Source: Tissierellia bacterium
Lineage (GTDB): Bacteria; Bacillota; Clostridia; Tissierellales; Tissierellaceae
Reading direction: 5' to 3'
Assembly (NCBI GenBank): GCA_012518035.1
Contig: JAAYTL010000050.1
Span: forward strand, 1 to 54,375
DNA: 54,375 bases
A program made the translations under genes and the position numbers. Positions 35,125 through 42,016 of this stretch are shown in pieces. The notes under the pieces are model-generated. The model saw nothing but the letters and a program-made list of their open reading frames with translations, had not been told where the DNA came from and made no database searches. Numbering within the stretch: the stretch's first letter is position 1; every line of letters starts with the position of its first letter.

Positions 35125-35562
35125 CCCTTTGAAGAACTTGCAGAAATCATGCTGAGAATCCAGAATCATTAAGGCTGACACAACATAAACCTGGTAAGCC
35201 CTACCCACTTTGTGCCCATATATTAGAAGCCTTTTATTTGGCTGCTGAAAAGGGTTAAACCTATCCCATGTATATAATTCCGAGGGATATGAGAAGGTAG
35301 GGAATTATCCAGAAAAGGTAAAACTAGCCTTAAAGGAGATGGACAGGCAAGTAGGCGGCTGAAGACCGATATGAGGGGAATAGCCTTTAGGGGCCTGCTC
35401 ATAAGGCACTTGATACTTCCTGGAGGCCTAGAGGATACCAAGGAGGCGCTGGATTTCGTAAAGAATAATCTATCCCCTGAGACCCTAGTAAATCATATGA
35501 ACCAATATTATCCTACTCACCTGGCCTATAAATATGATGAATTAAATAGAAGGTTGACTTTC
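35125..35562 (+). pseudogene. Degraded COG1313-type radical SAM (PflA-like) gene
   Basis: Fragments of one protein family appear in order in different frames: FEELAEIMLRIQNH then TAA (35170), G, TGA (35176), HNINLVSPTHFVP. Next, in a second frame, HILEAFYLAAEKG; in a third, LNLSHVYNSEGYEKV joined to YPEKVKLALKEMDRQVGG; and back in the first, LKTDMRGIAFRGLLIRHL, ILPGGLEDT, VNHMNQYYPTH and LNRRLT. The GYEKV-to-YPEKV join lacks the middle segment expected in the family. At least two stops, three frameshifts and one internal deletion make it a pseudogene. The 5' third with the CxxxCxxC cluster is absent; it begins right after the selC terminator. Confidence 0.8.
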
Positions 35563-35765
35563 ATTTTTTCCCACTTTGTATATATTATCTACAAAGCTGA
35601 AAAATATATACAAGCAAGTTAAAATAAGCTGCTTTATTCTACATTCCCTATGGTTTCATATACATAGTAAGATCATCCTTTCAAATTTATTTATTAAGAA
35701 GGAGGCTATTTTTTGTGTCAAGGTTGTCCCCTACTTCATAGAATATAAGGAAAGGAATGATTCAA

Positions 35766-36500
35766 ATGGTAAGATTAGCCTTAGATGCGGGACATGGTTT
35801 AAATACACCCGGTAAACGATGCTTAAAATCCCTAGACAAAAATGAGACCCGGGAGTGGGTCCTCAATTCTAGAATAGCCAACTATGTCCAAGAAAGCCTA
35901 GGAGACTATGAAGGGATTGAGGTCTTAAGGCTAGATGACACGACAGGTCGAGTCGACGTTCCCTTAAAAACCAGGACCGACAAGGCCAATAGCTTTAATG
36001 CAGATATACTAATTTCCATCCACCACAATGCTGGCATAAATGGTGGCAATGGAGGAGGAGTGGTAGTCTATAGGTACCCATCATCTCTATCTAAGACCAA
36101 GGACTACCAGAAAAAGCTCTACGATAAGGTAATCAAGCATAACAAGCTTAAGGGCAATAGGGTTTCACCACTTGCCACTGGCAACTTTCATATAACCAGA
36201 GAGTCCAAAATGCCAGCCCTAATCCTTGAGAATGGCTTCATGGATTCCAAGACGGATGTCCCCATTATCCTAAGGGATGACCATGCTAGAAAGACAGCCT
36301 CTGGAATCGTGGAGTTCTTAGTAGAGGAGTTTAAGCTTAAAAAAAGACCAGCTAAAGATGATAAGCTAAAGGATAACCAGGTCTATAGGGTTATCTGTGG
36401 CAGCTTTAAATCAAGAAAAAATGCTGAAATACGCCAGCAAGAACTCAGGAAAGCTGGATTTGATAGCTTTGTAGTTATCCATGACATCTCAAAAGAATAA
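35766..36500 (+). CDS. N-acetylmuramoyl-L-alanine amidase with C-terminal SPOR domain
   Basis: About 244 aa without an evident signal peptide. The amidase_3 domain (residues 1-180) shows LALDAGHG (zinc His), an ETREWVLN Glu-containing segment, ISIHHNAG (second His) and ALILENGFM (catalytic Glu). The C-terminal about 40 aa (YRVICGSFKSRKNAEIRQQELRK region) is a SPOR domain that binds denuded glycan strands. ATG 35757 is in frame but touches the AAGGAAAGGA ribosome site; ATG 35766 is better placed. Lacking an export signal, it may act in the mother cell at spore release or be exported by other means. About 200 bases upstream (35563-35765) show nothing else I can name. Confidence 0.9.
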   Translation: MVRLALDAGHGLNTPGKRCLKSLDKNETREWVLNSRIANYVQESLGDYEGIEVLRLDDTTGRVDVPLKTRTDKANSFNADILISIHHNAGINGGNGGGVVVYRYPSSLSKTKDYQKKLYDKVIKHNKLKGNRVSPLATGNFHITRESKMPALILENGFMDSKTDVPIILRDDHARKTASGIVEFLVEEFKLKKRPAKDDKLKDNQVYRVICGSFKSRKNAEIRQQELRKAGFDSFVVIHDISKE

Positions 36501-36629
36501 ACCCTTTAAAAGAAAAAATTTCAAATCTTTCATTACTTTTCTAATCCTTTCCTCTTGTTGACCAAGTATATTTAGGACTTTTAATGAGGATAATAATTTA
36601 GAATCTATTAGCTCATGAGGAGGGAGACA

Positions 36630-36821
36630 ATGAGAAAAGGATTGATACCAACAATGCTGGGGACAGCAGTAACTGGAGCAGCCCTGGCAAATAGGGTGCC
36701 CAAACTAACTAAAAGAAAATTGAAGAAGATGGATGTGGGTACCATGGTTGCAACTGGTCTCTTGGGTTTCGGAGTTGCCCATGTGGTACTGGGTTCAATG
36801 GATTTGTTTAGGGGTAAATAG
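36630..36821 (+). CDS. Small conserved-looking hydrophobic protein, function unknown
   Basis: 63 aa (MRKGLIPTMLGTAVTGAALA at the N-terminus) with two moderately hydrophobic segments separated by a Lys/Arg-rich linker (KLTKRKLKKMD). The ATG at 36630 follows GGAGGGAGACA with correct spacing; ATG 36615 in frame overlaps the ribosome site and was rejected. A terminator follows directly. I recall similar short proteins in clostridia, sometimes misnamed, but no function is known to me. Confidence 0.7.
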   Translation: MRKGLIPTMLGTAVTGAALANRVPKLTKRKLKKMDVGTMVATGLLGFGVAHVVLGSMDLFRGK

Positions 36822-36825
36822 GTTC

Positions 36826-36850
36826 AGCAGGGAGAAATCCCTGCTTTTTC
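36826..36850 (+). terminator. Intrinsic terminator after the small hydrophobic protein gene
   Basis: AGCAGGGA (36826-36833), GAAA tetraloop, TCCCTGCT (36838-36845), then TTTTC. Confidence 0.88.
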
Positions 36851-36976
36851 AATCATTCCAATAGCAACTCTCATATCAAATATTTCAATACTAATCAAGG
36901 GCCCCTAGATTAATCCTTAATCTACTGGGTAAATATCTCATACATAGCTACAAATAGTAAATAAAGGATGATTTAT

Positions 36977-37831
36977 ATGAAATCTTATCATAGCAAGCCT
37001 AACATATATGTTAATGAAATAGTCTTAAAGGTGTCTGATCTAGATAGGTCCATTAAATTCTATACCGAGATAATGGGCTTTAGCATTCTAAAAGTCCAAG
37101 ACAGGGAAGTTGTTTTTACGGCGGATGGGTTTAATCCAATTATAACCATAATTGAACTAGAAGACGCTATTCCCAAGCCACCCAGAAGGACAGGCCTTTA
37201 CCACTTCGCCATCCTCCTACCCAGCAGGTATTATCTAGGCCTTTTCTTGAAAAACCTTAAGGACAAGTGGTACCCCATAATCGGTGGTGCCAACCATGGT
37301 GTAAGTGAAGCTGTATACTTGGAAGACCCGGATGACAATGGCATTGAAGTCTATAGGGATATCGAGCCCAGCAAGTGGGACAAAAGAGGGGACAGGATTA
37401 ACATGGTTACTGAGCCCCTAGACTACGATGAAATAATAGCTGAGACAGGGGATGATAAATGGAATAAGACTCCTCTGACTACCATTATTGGTCATATCCA
37501 CCTCCATGTGGGAGATTTGGAAAAGGCTAAGGACTTCTATATGCAGGGTCTGGGCTTTGATTTGATCATGGAGGCTGGTAATTCTGCCATCTTCCTATCA
37601 TCGGGAGGCTACCACCACCATATAGGCTTAAATATATGGAACGGAAGGAATGCCCCACCTCTACCAGCAGACTCAGTTGGCATGAAGTATTACACCATCC
37701 ACTTCCCAGATGAGAAGGCCAGGGAAGAAAGGATAAAGAAGCTAGAGGATTTGGGATATGAGGTAATCAAGGAAAATGAGGACATCTTCGCCAAGGACCC
37801 ATCAGAAAACTTAATAAAATTTGCACTTTAA
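36977..37831 (+). CDS. VOC family protein (CatE-like extradiol dioxygenase/glyoxalase fold)
   Basis: About 284 aa made of two tandem vicinal-oxygen-chelate modules. The first starts NEIVLKVSDLDRSIKFYTEI (about residues 10-29), the second TIIGHIHLHVGDLEKAKDFY (about 168-187). Metal ligands are visible as HLHV, HHHIGLN and the C-terminal acidic EDIFAKDPS. Such two-module proteins include catechol 2,3-dioxygenase-like enzymes (B. subtilis CatE). The substrate is unknown. ATG 36977 is preferred over 36968 because AAAGGATG lies at 36963-36970. Flanked by terminators, so monocistronic. Confidence 0.9.
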   Translation: MKSYHSKPNIYVNEIVLKVSDLDRSIKFYTEIMGFSILKVQDREVVFTADGFNPIITIIELEDAIPKPPRRTGLYHFAILLPSRYYLGLFLKNLKDKWYPIIGGANHGVSEAVYLEDPDDNGIEVYRDIEPSKWDKRGDRINMVTEPLDYDEIIAETGDDKWNKTPLTTIIGHIHLHVGDLEKAKDFYMQGLGFDLIMEAGNSAIFLSSGGYHHHIGLNIWNGRNAPPLPADSVGMKYYTIHFPDEKAREERIKKLEDLGYEVIKENEDIFAKDPSENLIKFAL

Positions 37832-37836
37832 TATAA

Positions 37837-37874
37837 GGCCATGGAAGTAAGAAACTTCCATGGCCTATTTATTC
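37837..37874 (+). terminator. Intrinsic terminator after the VOC gene
   Basis: GGCCATGGAAGT (37837-37848), loop AAGAA, ACTTCCATGGCC (37854-37865), then TATTTATT: a 12-pair stem. Confidence 0.88.
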
Positions 37875-37877
37875 ACC

Positions 37878-37906
37878 TTTAAAATAGTTAAAGCCTATAT
37901 TATAAT
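37878..37906 (+). promoter_or_regulatory. Probable promoter upstream of the small membrane protein gene
   Basis: TTTAAA (37878-37883), 17-base spacer, TATAAT (37901-37906). The -10 box is consensus, the -35 weak. Confidence 0.55.
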
Positions 37907-37935
37907 AGAGTTAGAGACTATGAGAGGTGGATACA

Positions 37936-38139
37936 ATGAAGATACTCCTTTTTCCAATTATCCTAGCCTTAAAAATCCTTGAGTTTATCTTTAAGCTTAC
38001 CGGTAGATTAATAAGCATGTGTATAGGCCTAGTGCTTTTAATAGTAGGATTCTTCCTCTGTTTGACTATAATAGGTGCTATATTAGGAGTTCCATTATTA
38101 GTCCTAGGATTTGGGCTAATTATTAAGGGCTTCTCCTAA
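37936..38139 (+). CDS. Small integral membrane protein of unknown function
   Basis: 67 aa, nearly all hydrophobic, with two membrane helices (about residues 4-24 and 30-65, the latter possibly two short segments: LVLLIVGFFLCLTIIGAILG and VPLLVLGFGLII). ATG 37936 follows GAGGTGGATACA with 7-base spacing. It lies 47 bases before the rhodanese gene and may share its transcript. No family recognised. Confidence 0.65.
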   Translation: MKILLFPIILALKILEFIFKLTGRLISMCIGLVLLIVGFFLCLTIIGAILGVPLLVLGFGLIIKGFS

Positions 38140-38186
38140 TCTTTATATAAAAGTAGCATTAAAAATACATAATAGGAAGTGATGAC

Positions 38187-38990
38187 TTGAAAAACATAGT
38201 AACAGCTAGTTGGTTAAAGGACAATCTAGAATCAGAGGATTTGGTAATCCTAGATATCAGGAATGATTACGAGGATTATCACAATCAGCATATCAAGGGA
38301 GCCCAATTTGTTTCCTTAGATGAAGTTGCTGCAGGCAAGCTTTCCACCCATGGAGGAAGGCACCCACTACCTAACTTGGATAAGTTTATTGAAGACATGA
38401 AGGACCTAGGAGTAGGTGATGGGACTAGAGTAGTTATTTATGATGACGGCGACATCTCCAGGGCAGGAAGACTCTGGTGGCTACTAAAGTACATAGGTAA
38501 GGATGAGGTTTATGTACTAGAGGGAGGCATGGATGGCTGGGTAAGCCAAAGAGGAGAGATTAGCAGGGAGCTTCCCCAGGTAAACAAGGCCACTAACCTG
38601 ACCAAGAATATCAGGAAAGAGATGAAGGTGGACATGGAGTATGTAAGGGAAATCATCCACAAGGATAATGTAGCCCTAGTAGATGCAAGGGCCTATGAAA
38701 GATTCATAGGCAAGGTAGAGCCCCTGGATTTTAAGGCTGGACACATCCCTGGAGCCATGAATTGTCCTTGGGAGGACCTAATCAAGGATGGAGAGATTCT
38801 ACCTGTAGAAAGATTAGAGGAGAAGTTTAGACCCTTTAAGGACTATGATGAGCTAATAGTCTACTGTGGCTCAGGAATCACCGCTACAGTCCTCTACATT
38901 CTCATGGAGGAAGTAGGCCTTGAGCCTAAAATGTATGCAGGAAGCTTCAGTGACTGGATAAGCTACGATGATAATGAAATACTTCCATAA
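38187..38990 (+). CDS. Two-domain sulfurtransferase (rhodanese, SseA/TST-like)
   Basis: 267 aa. The N-terminal rhodanese domain is inactive (about residues 5-125, DIRNDYEDYHNQHIKGA). The C-terminal domain (about 150-265) carries the active-site loop YCGSGIT with Cys227 and DARAYERFIGKVEP. CGSGIT-type loops are typical of thiosulfate/3-mercaptopyruvate sulfurtransferases. It moves sulfane sulfur to an acceptor such as cyanide or a thiol. TTG start at 38187 with AGGAAGTGATGAC upstream. Confidence 0.93.
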   Translation: MKNIVTASWLKDNLESEDLVILDIRNDYEDYHNQHIKGAQFVSLDEVAAGKLSTHGGRHPLPNLDKFIEDMKDLGVGDGTRVVIYDDGDISRAGRLWWLLKYIGKDEVYVLEGGMDGWVSQRGEISRELPQVNKATNLTKNIRKEMKVDMEYVREIIHKDNVALVDARAYERFIGKVEPLDFKAGHIPGAMNCPWEDLIKDGEILPVERLEEKFRPFKDYDELIVYCGSGITATVLYILMEEVGLEPKMYAGSFSDWISYDDNEILP

Positions 38991-38995
38991 AAAAA

Positions 38996-39014
38996 CCCTG
39001 CCAATCTGGCAGGG
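38996..39014 (-). terminator. Terminator for the NAD kinase gene
   Basis: CCCTGCCA (38996-39003), three-base loop, TGGCAGGG (39007-39014). On the minus strand it is followed by a run of seven T (complement of 38989-38995), so it mainly ends nadK; it also sits directly behind the rhodanese stop codon and may help terminate that gene. Confidence 0.85.
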
Positions 39015-39021
39015 TGTCCTA

Positions 39022-39828
39022 TTATAGGAACTTGCTCTTTAGATTACTCCAGTACATATTCTTATCAAATATCAGCTTATAGATCTTCTTGTCTGAAATG
39101 GTGAAATTAATCCTATCCAGGTTGTTATACTTAAACTCCACTCCATCACGAACAATTAGGGTAGAGTTGGTATGCCTATGCCTCAGTTTCAGGGCAACTG
39201 TGGACTCTCCTGGCACCACTACACTATTTAAGAGGGAGCGGTAGGCTGCCGAGCTAATGGGAGCTAAGGGAGTTACCTGCATGGTATTTAGAGTAGGATA
39301 GATGATACTACCACCAACGGAAAAGTTGTAGGCAGTACTGCCTGAAGGGGTAGAGATAATCATCCCATCACCGCAAAAGTTCTCTAAGTGGTTGCCATCG
39401 ATGTATACATCCATATGGATGACCTTGGACCTGGCCCCCTTTACCACAATTTCATTGAGACCGGACAGATAGTAGCATTTCTCCTTGGTACATACCTCTG
39501 CATCTACCAGGGAGATTTCCTCAGTTATATACTGCTTATTCATATATTTATGGATGAAATCATCTATATTTTCAGGTAGGATTTCCTGGAAGAAACCCAA
39601 ATGTCCCGTATTGATGCCCACAAAAGGAATGGTAGGAAACTTATTCCTATGTATAGCCCTTAGAAAGGAGCCATCTCCACCCACGCATATATTTAACTCT
39701 GCATTAACATCATACTGATACTTGACAGTAAAGCCCTTGGCTGTCAGCTTTTCTGCCAGTTCCTTGCTGGTCCTCTTGGACTCTAGGTTTTTATTAGAGA
39801 TTACATTGATTATCCTTGGATTAGTCAA
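39022..39828 (-). CDS. nadK: NAD kinase
   Basis: About 268 aa with the NAD kinase motifs CVGGDGSFLRAIH (GGDG, about residues 46-58), GINTGHLGFFQE, NEIVVKG and STPSGSTAYNFSVGG (about 155-169). It makes NADP from NAD and ATP or polyphosphate. The frame is open further upstream, but AGGAGG (complement of 39836-39841) lies 7 bases before TTG 39828, giving TNPRIINVISNK as N-terminus. Divergent from the RluA-family gene. Confidence 0.95.
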   Translation of the reverse strand: MTNPRIINVISNKNLESKRTSKELAEKLTAKGFTVKYQYDVNAELNICVGGDGSFLRAIHRNKFPTIPFVGINTGHLGFFQEILPENIDDFIHKYMNKQYITEEISLVDAEVCTKEKCYYLSGLNEIVVKGARSKVIHMDVYIDGNHLENFCGDGMIISTPSGSTAYNFSVGGSIIYPTLNTMQVTPLAPISSAAYRSLLNSVVVPGESTVALKLRHRHTNSTLIVRDGVEFKYNNLDRINFTISDKKIYKLIFDKNMYWSNLKSKFL

Positions 39829-39848
39829 ATTTTTTCCTCCTAAAACCG

Positions 39849-39876
39849 TTACCATCATATATAAATCTGATATAAT
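39849..39876 (+). promoter_or_regulatory. Probable promoter of the RluA-family gene
   Basis: TTACCA (39849-39854), 16-base spacer, TATAAT (39871-39876), about 60 bases upstream of ATG 39936. It overlaps the 5' leader region of the divergent nadK. Confidence 0.6.
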
Positions 39877-39935
39877 GATAGCTGTATTATTCAAACTATA
39901 TTATATAACAAAAATCAGCTTTTAGGGAGTGTATT

Positions 39936-40835
39936 ATGGATTTATACAAGGAAAGTCCTAGTTTAATAGTTTTTGACTGTCAAAGGGACCAAATAGCGCT
40001 AGAGGAATTCTTAATTGAAAAGAACATATCAGGCCGCCTATTTAGAAGACTTTATAGGCGCAAAGATATTTATCTCAATGGTAAATTCGTGAGAAAATCT
40101 ACTATGTTAAAAAAGGGAGACAGGGTATCCATCTACATGGAGGATGAGGAAAATAACATCACCCCAGAAAGGATGGATTTAGACATCCTTTATGAGGATT
40201 ATGATATCCTGGTAATTAACAAGGGACCCGATATAGTAGTCCATCCAACCAAGTCACATCAGGAGGGGACCCTGTCCAATGGTATAGCCCATTACTTCAA
40301 GGAAAATAATATCCAGAAGAAGATTAGGTTTGTAAACAGGCTGGACATGGATACCACCGGCATCCTCATAGTGGCTAAAAACCCCTTTGGCCACCAACAG
40401 ATGGGCCTCCAGCTGGAAAAAAATACTGTAGTTAAAAAGTATCTTTGTCTGGTGGAAGGGCTTGTCCAGGATGATGAGGGTACCATAGACCTGCCAATTG
40501 GTAGGGAAGAGGAGAGGAGCATTAGGAAGGTAGTAACCAGCAGTGGCCAGAATGCCTTGACCACCTATAGGGTAAGAGAAAGGTATAAGGATGCCACCCT
40601 TCTAGAAGTACGAATCTTTACAGGTCGCTCCCACCAGATTAGGGTCCATATGAAGCACATGGGTCATCCCATAATAGGCGACAGCCTGTACAATAAGGAA
40701 AGCCCCTATATAAAGAGGCAGGCCCTGCATTCCTATTATTTGAAGGCCAAGCATCCTAGAGAAGAAAGGGAAATTGAATTCTATGCCCCCCTTCCCAAGG
40801 ATATGGAGAAGTTGATAGGTATACTGAAAGACTAG
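39936..40835 (+). CDS. RluA family pseudouridine synthase
   Basis: 299 aa: an N-terminal S4-like RNA-binding domain (about residues 14-75, LIEKNISGRLFRRLYRRKDI), then the pseudouridine synthase domain with VNRLDMDTTGILIVAKN (catalytic Asp near residue 138) and GRSHQIRVHMKHMGHPIIGD (about 229-248). RluC/RluD-type enzymes modify uridines in 23S rRNA or tRNA; the exact target cannot be told. The stop codon TAG overlaps that of the converging gene. Confidence 0.94.
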   Translation: MDLYKESPSLIVFDCQRDQIALEEFLIEKNISGRLFRRLYRRKDIYLNGKFVRKSTMLKKGDRVSIYMEDEENNITPERMDLDILYEDYDILVINKGPDIVVHPTKSHQEGTLSNGIAHYFKENNIQKKIRFVNRLDMDTTGILIVAKNPFGHQQMGLQLEKNTVVKKYLCLVEGLVQDDEGTIDLPIGREEERSIRKVVTSSGQNALTTYRVRERYKDATLLEVRIFTGRSHQIRVHMKHMGHPIIGDSLYNKESPYIKRQALHSYYLKAKHPREEREIEFYAPLPKDMEKLIGILKD

Positions 40836-40858
40836 GTTTTTTCTGGTCTTTCTTTTTT
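40827..40858 (+). terminator. Terminator overlapping both converging stop codons
   Basis: AAAGACTAG (40827-40835), loop of 7, CTGGTCTTT (40843-40851, one T-G pair), then CTTTTTT. The left arm contains the RluA-family stop codon and the stem lies inside the 3' coding end of the minus-strand gene. Confidence 0.7.
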
Positions 40859-41512
40859 GACCATTTTTTCCTTAGCTAATTCCTTCTTATCTCCTTCCTC
40901 CTTCTCCATCCCTTCCTTATCTTTTTCCTCATATGAGGATTCTTTTTTTGGCATATCCTTATCTGGCTTCTTAGAATTTGCTTCAGGTTTTACCTGCCTA
41001 TCTTCACCCTCTGGCTCCTTTTTACCATCCTTAGTCTTATTAAGAAGACTGATTATCTGAATAATCTTCTCAATATCCAGGGAGGCTTCCCCACTGGGCG
41101 ACTCCTTTTCCATTATAGGCTCTACCATCTTAAGGAGTTTATCCCTATCCTGGCCGAGGTTTTGGTTTTTCATCAGGGTATTAAGCAGGGTGAGCATCCT
41201 CTGATACTTATCAAAATTGACGATGAAGTCCAGGATAAAACCCATATTGCCCATCCTGGACTCAGGGGCCTCATTCTGAACAGTGGAGATGATCTTCCTT
41301 AGTCTTTCTTTATTATCACTAATAGTTACCTCTGACTCCAGGTTTAAATTCGGCCTGCTAGATAGATGCTCCTGCAACTCCAGGATCCTCATCAGGTTCT
41401 CAGTTATGTAGATGGATCTCTGGATGGGGTAGACATATTCTTCAGGCATTAGGGGGGCTATTTTCTTAGCCAGCCGAATCTTTTCTTCTGTATAATGCCT
41501 ATTTATCCTCAT
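40832..41512 (-). CDS. Hypothetical protein with charged low-complexity C-terminus
   Basis: 226 aa. The N-terminal about 145 residues look helical and folded (LAKKIAPLMPEEYVYPIQRS, GFILDFIVNFDKYQRML). The last about 70 are a Lys/Glu-rich tail (KKEPEGEDRQVKPEANSKK and similar). No membrane segment, signal peptide or known domain recognised. RBS AGGGATATCAATG-like upstream of ATG 41512. It overlaps the converging RluA-family gene by 4 bases. Confidence 0.7.
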   Translation of the reverse strand: MRINRHYTEEKIRLAKKIAPLMPEEYVYPIQRSIYITENLMRILELQEHLSSRPNLNLESEVTISDNKERLRKIISTVQNEAPESRMGNMGFILDFIVNFDKYQRMLTLLNTLMKNQNLGQDRDKLLKMVEPIMEKESPSGEASLDIEKIIQIISLLNKTKDGKKEPEGEDRQVKPEANSKKPDKDMPKKESSYEEKDKEGMEKEEGDKKELAKEKMVKKERPEKT

Positions 41513-41633
41513 TGATATCCCTCCATCTTATCCCATGATATTACAATATATGCAGCCACCTTCTAATGTTTACCTAAGAAAGTACTATATTTCAGTTTTC
41601 TTTCATAGATTATAGAAACTGGAGGTGCATATA

Positions 41634-41918
41634 ATGAAAAAAAGATTGAAGGATCTAGGGAAATATGGAAACCTAGGTGAGTTTGAATTAGCTGATGAGC
41701 ATATTGAGATGATTGAAGAAGTCACAGACAAATTTGAAGATAAGACCGATGATGAAATCTTCATGGAAATCATCTACCTCAATGAGCAGATGGAGAAGGA
41801 CTTGAGCCAGGAAGAATATGAGGCCATCTTTGAGCAATTAGAAGAAATCAGAGATCTCCTATCAGATGACCAGTTGGAAAAGCTGGATAAGATCCTAGAG
41901 ATGCTAGGGCGTAAATAA
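41634..41918 (+). CDS. Small acidic helical protein, unknown function
   Basis: 94 aa, strongly acidic and helical (DEHIEMIEEVTDKFEDKTDD, YLNEQMEKDL, FEQLEEIRDLLSDDQLEKL), with no Cys and no membrane segment. ATG 41634 follows GGAGGTGCATATA; the in-frame GTG 41625 overlaps the ribosome site. Divergent from the charged-tail protein gene. No family recognised. Confidence 0.7.
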   Translation: MKKRLKDLGKYGNLGEFELADEHIEMIEEVTDKFEDKTDDEIFMEIIYLNEQMEKDLSQEEYEAIFEQLEEIRDLLSDDQLEKLDKILEMLGRK

Positions 41919-41948
41919 GACTTGCTGGGTTCTTCCATATCAAGGAAA

Positions 41949-41977
41949 TAGACATGGTAGAGGGGTGGTGTTATAAT
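41949..41977 (+). promoter_or_regulatory. Promoter of the FtsH-like gene
   Basis: TAGACA (41949-41954), 17-base spacer, TATAAT (41972-41977), 40 bases before ATG 42017. Confidence 0.65.
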
Positions 41978-42016
41978 AGGAATAGACGTATTATGTAAAC
42001 CTGAAGGGAGAATCCA

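Noticed and set aside
35576-35815. 79-codon open frame on the plus strand
   Set aside because: No ribosome site or family resemblance; it crosses from the COG1313 pseudogene into the start of the amidase gene in another frame.
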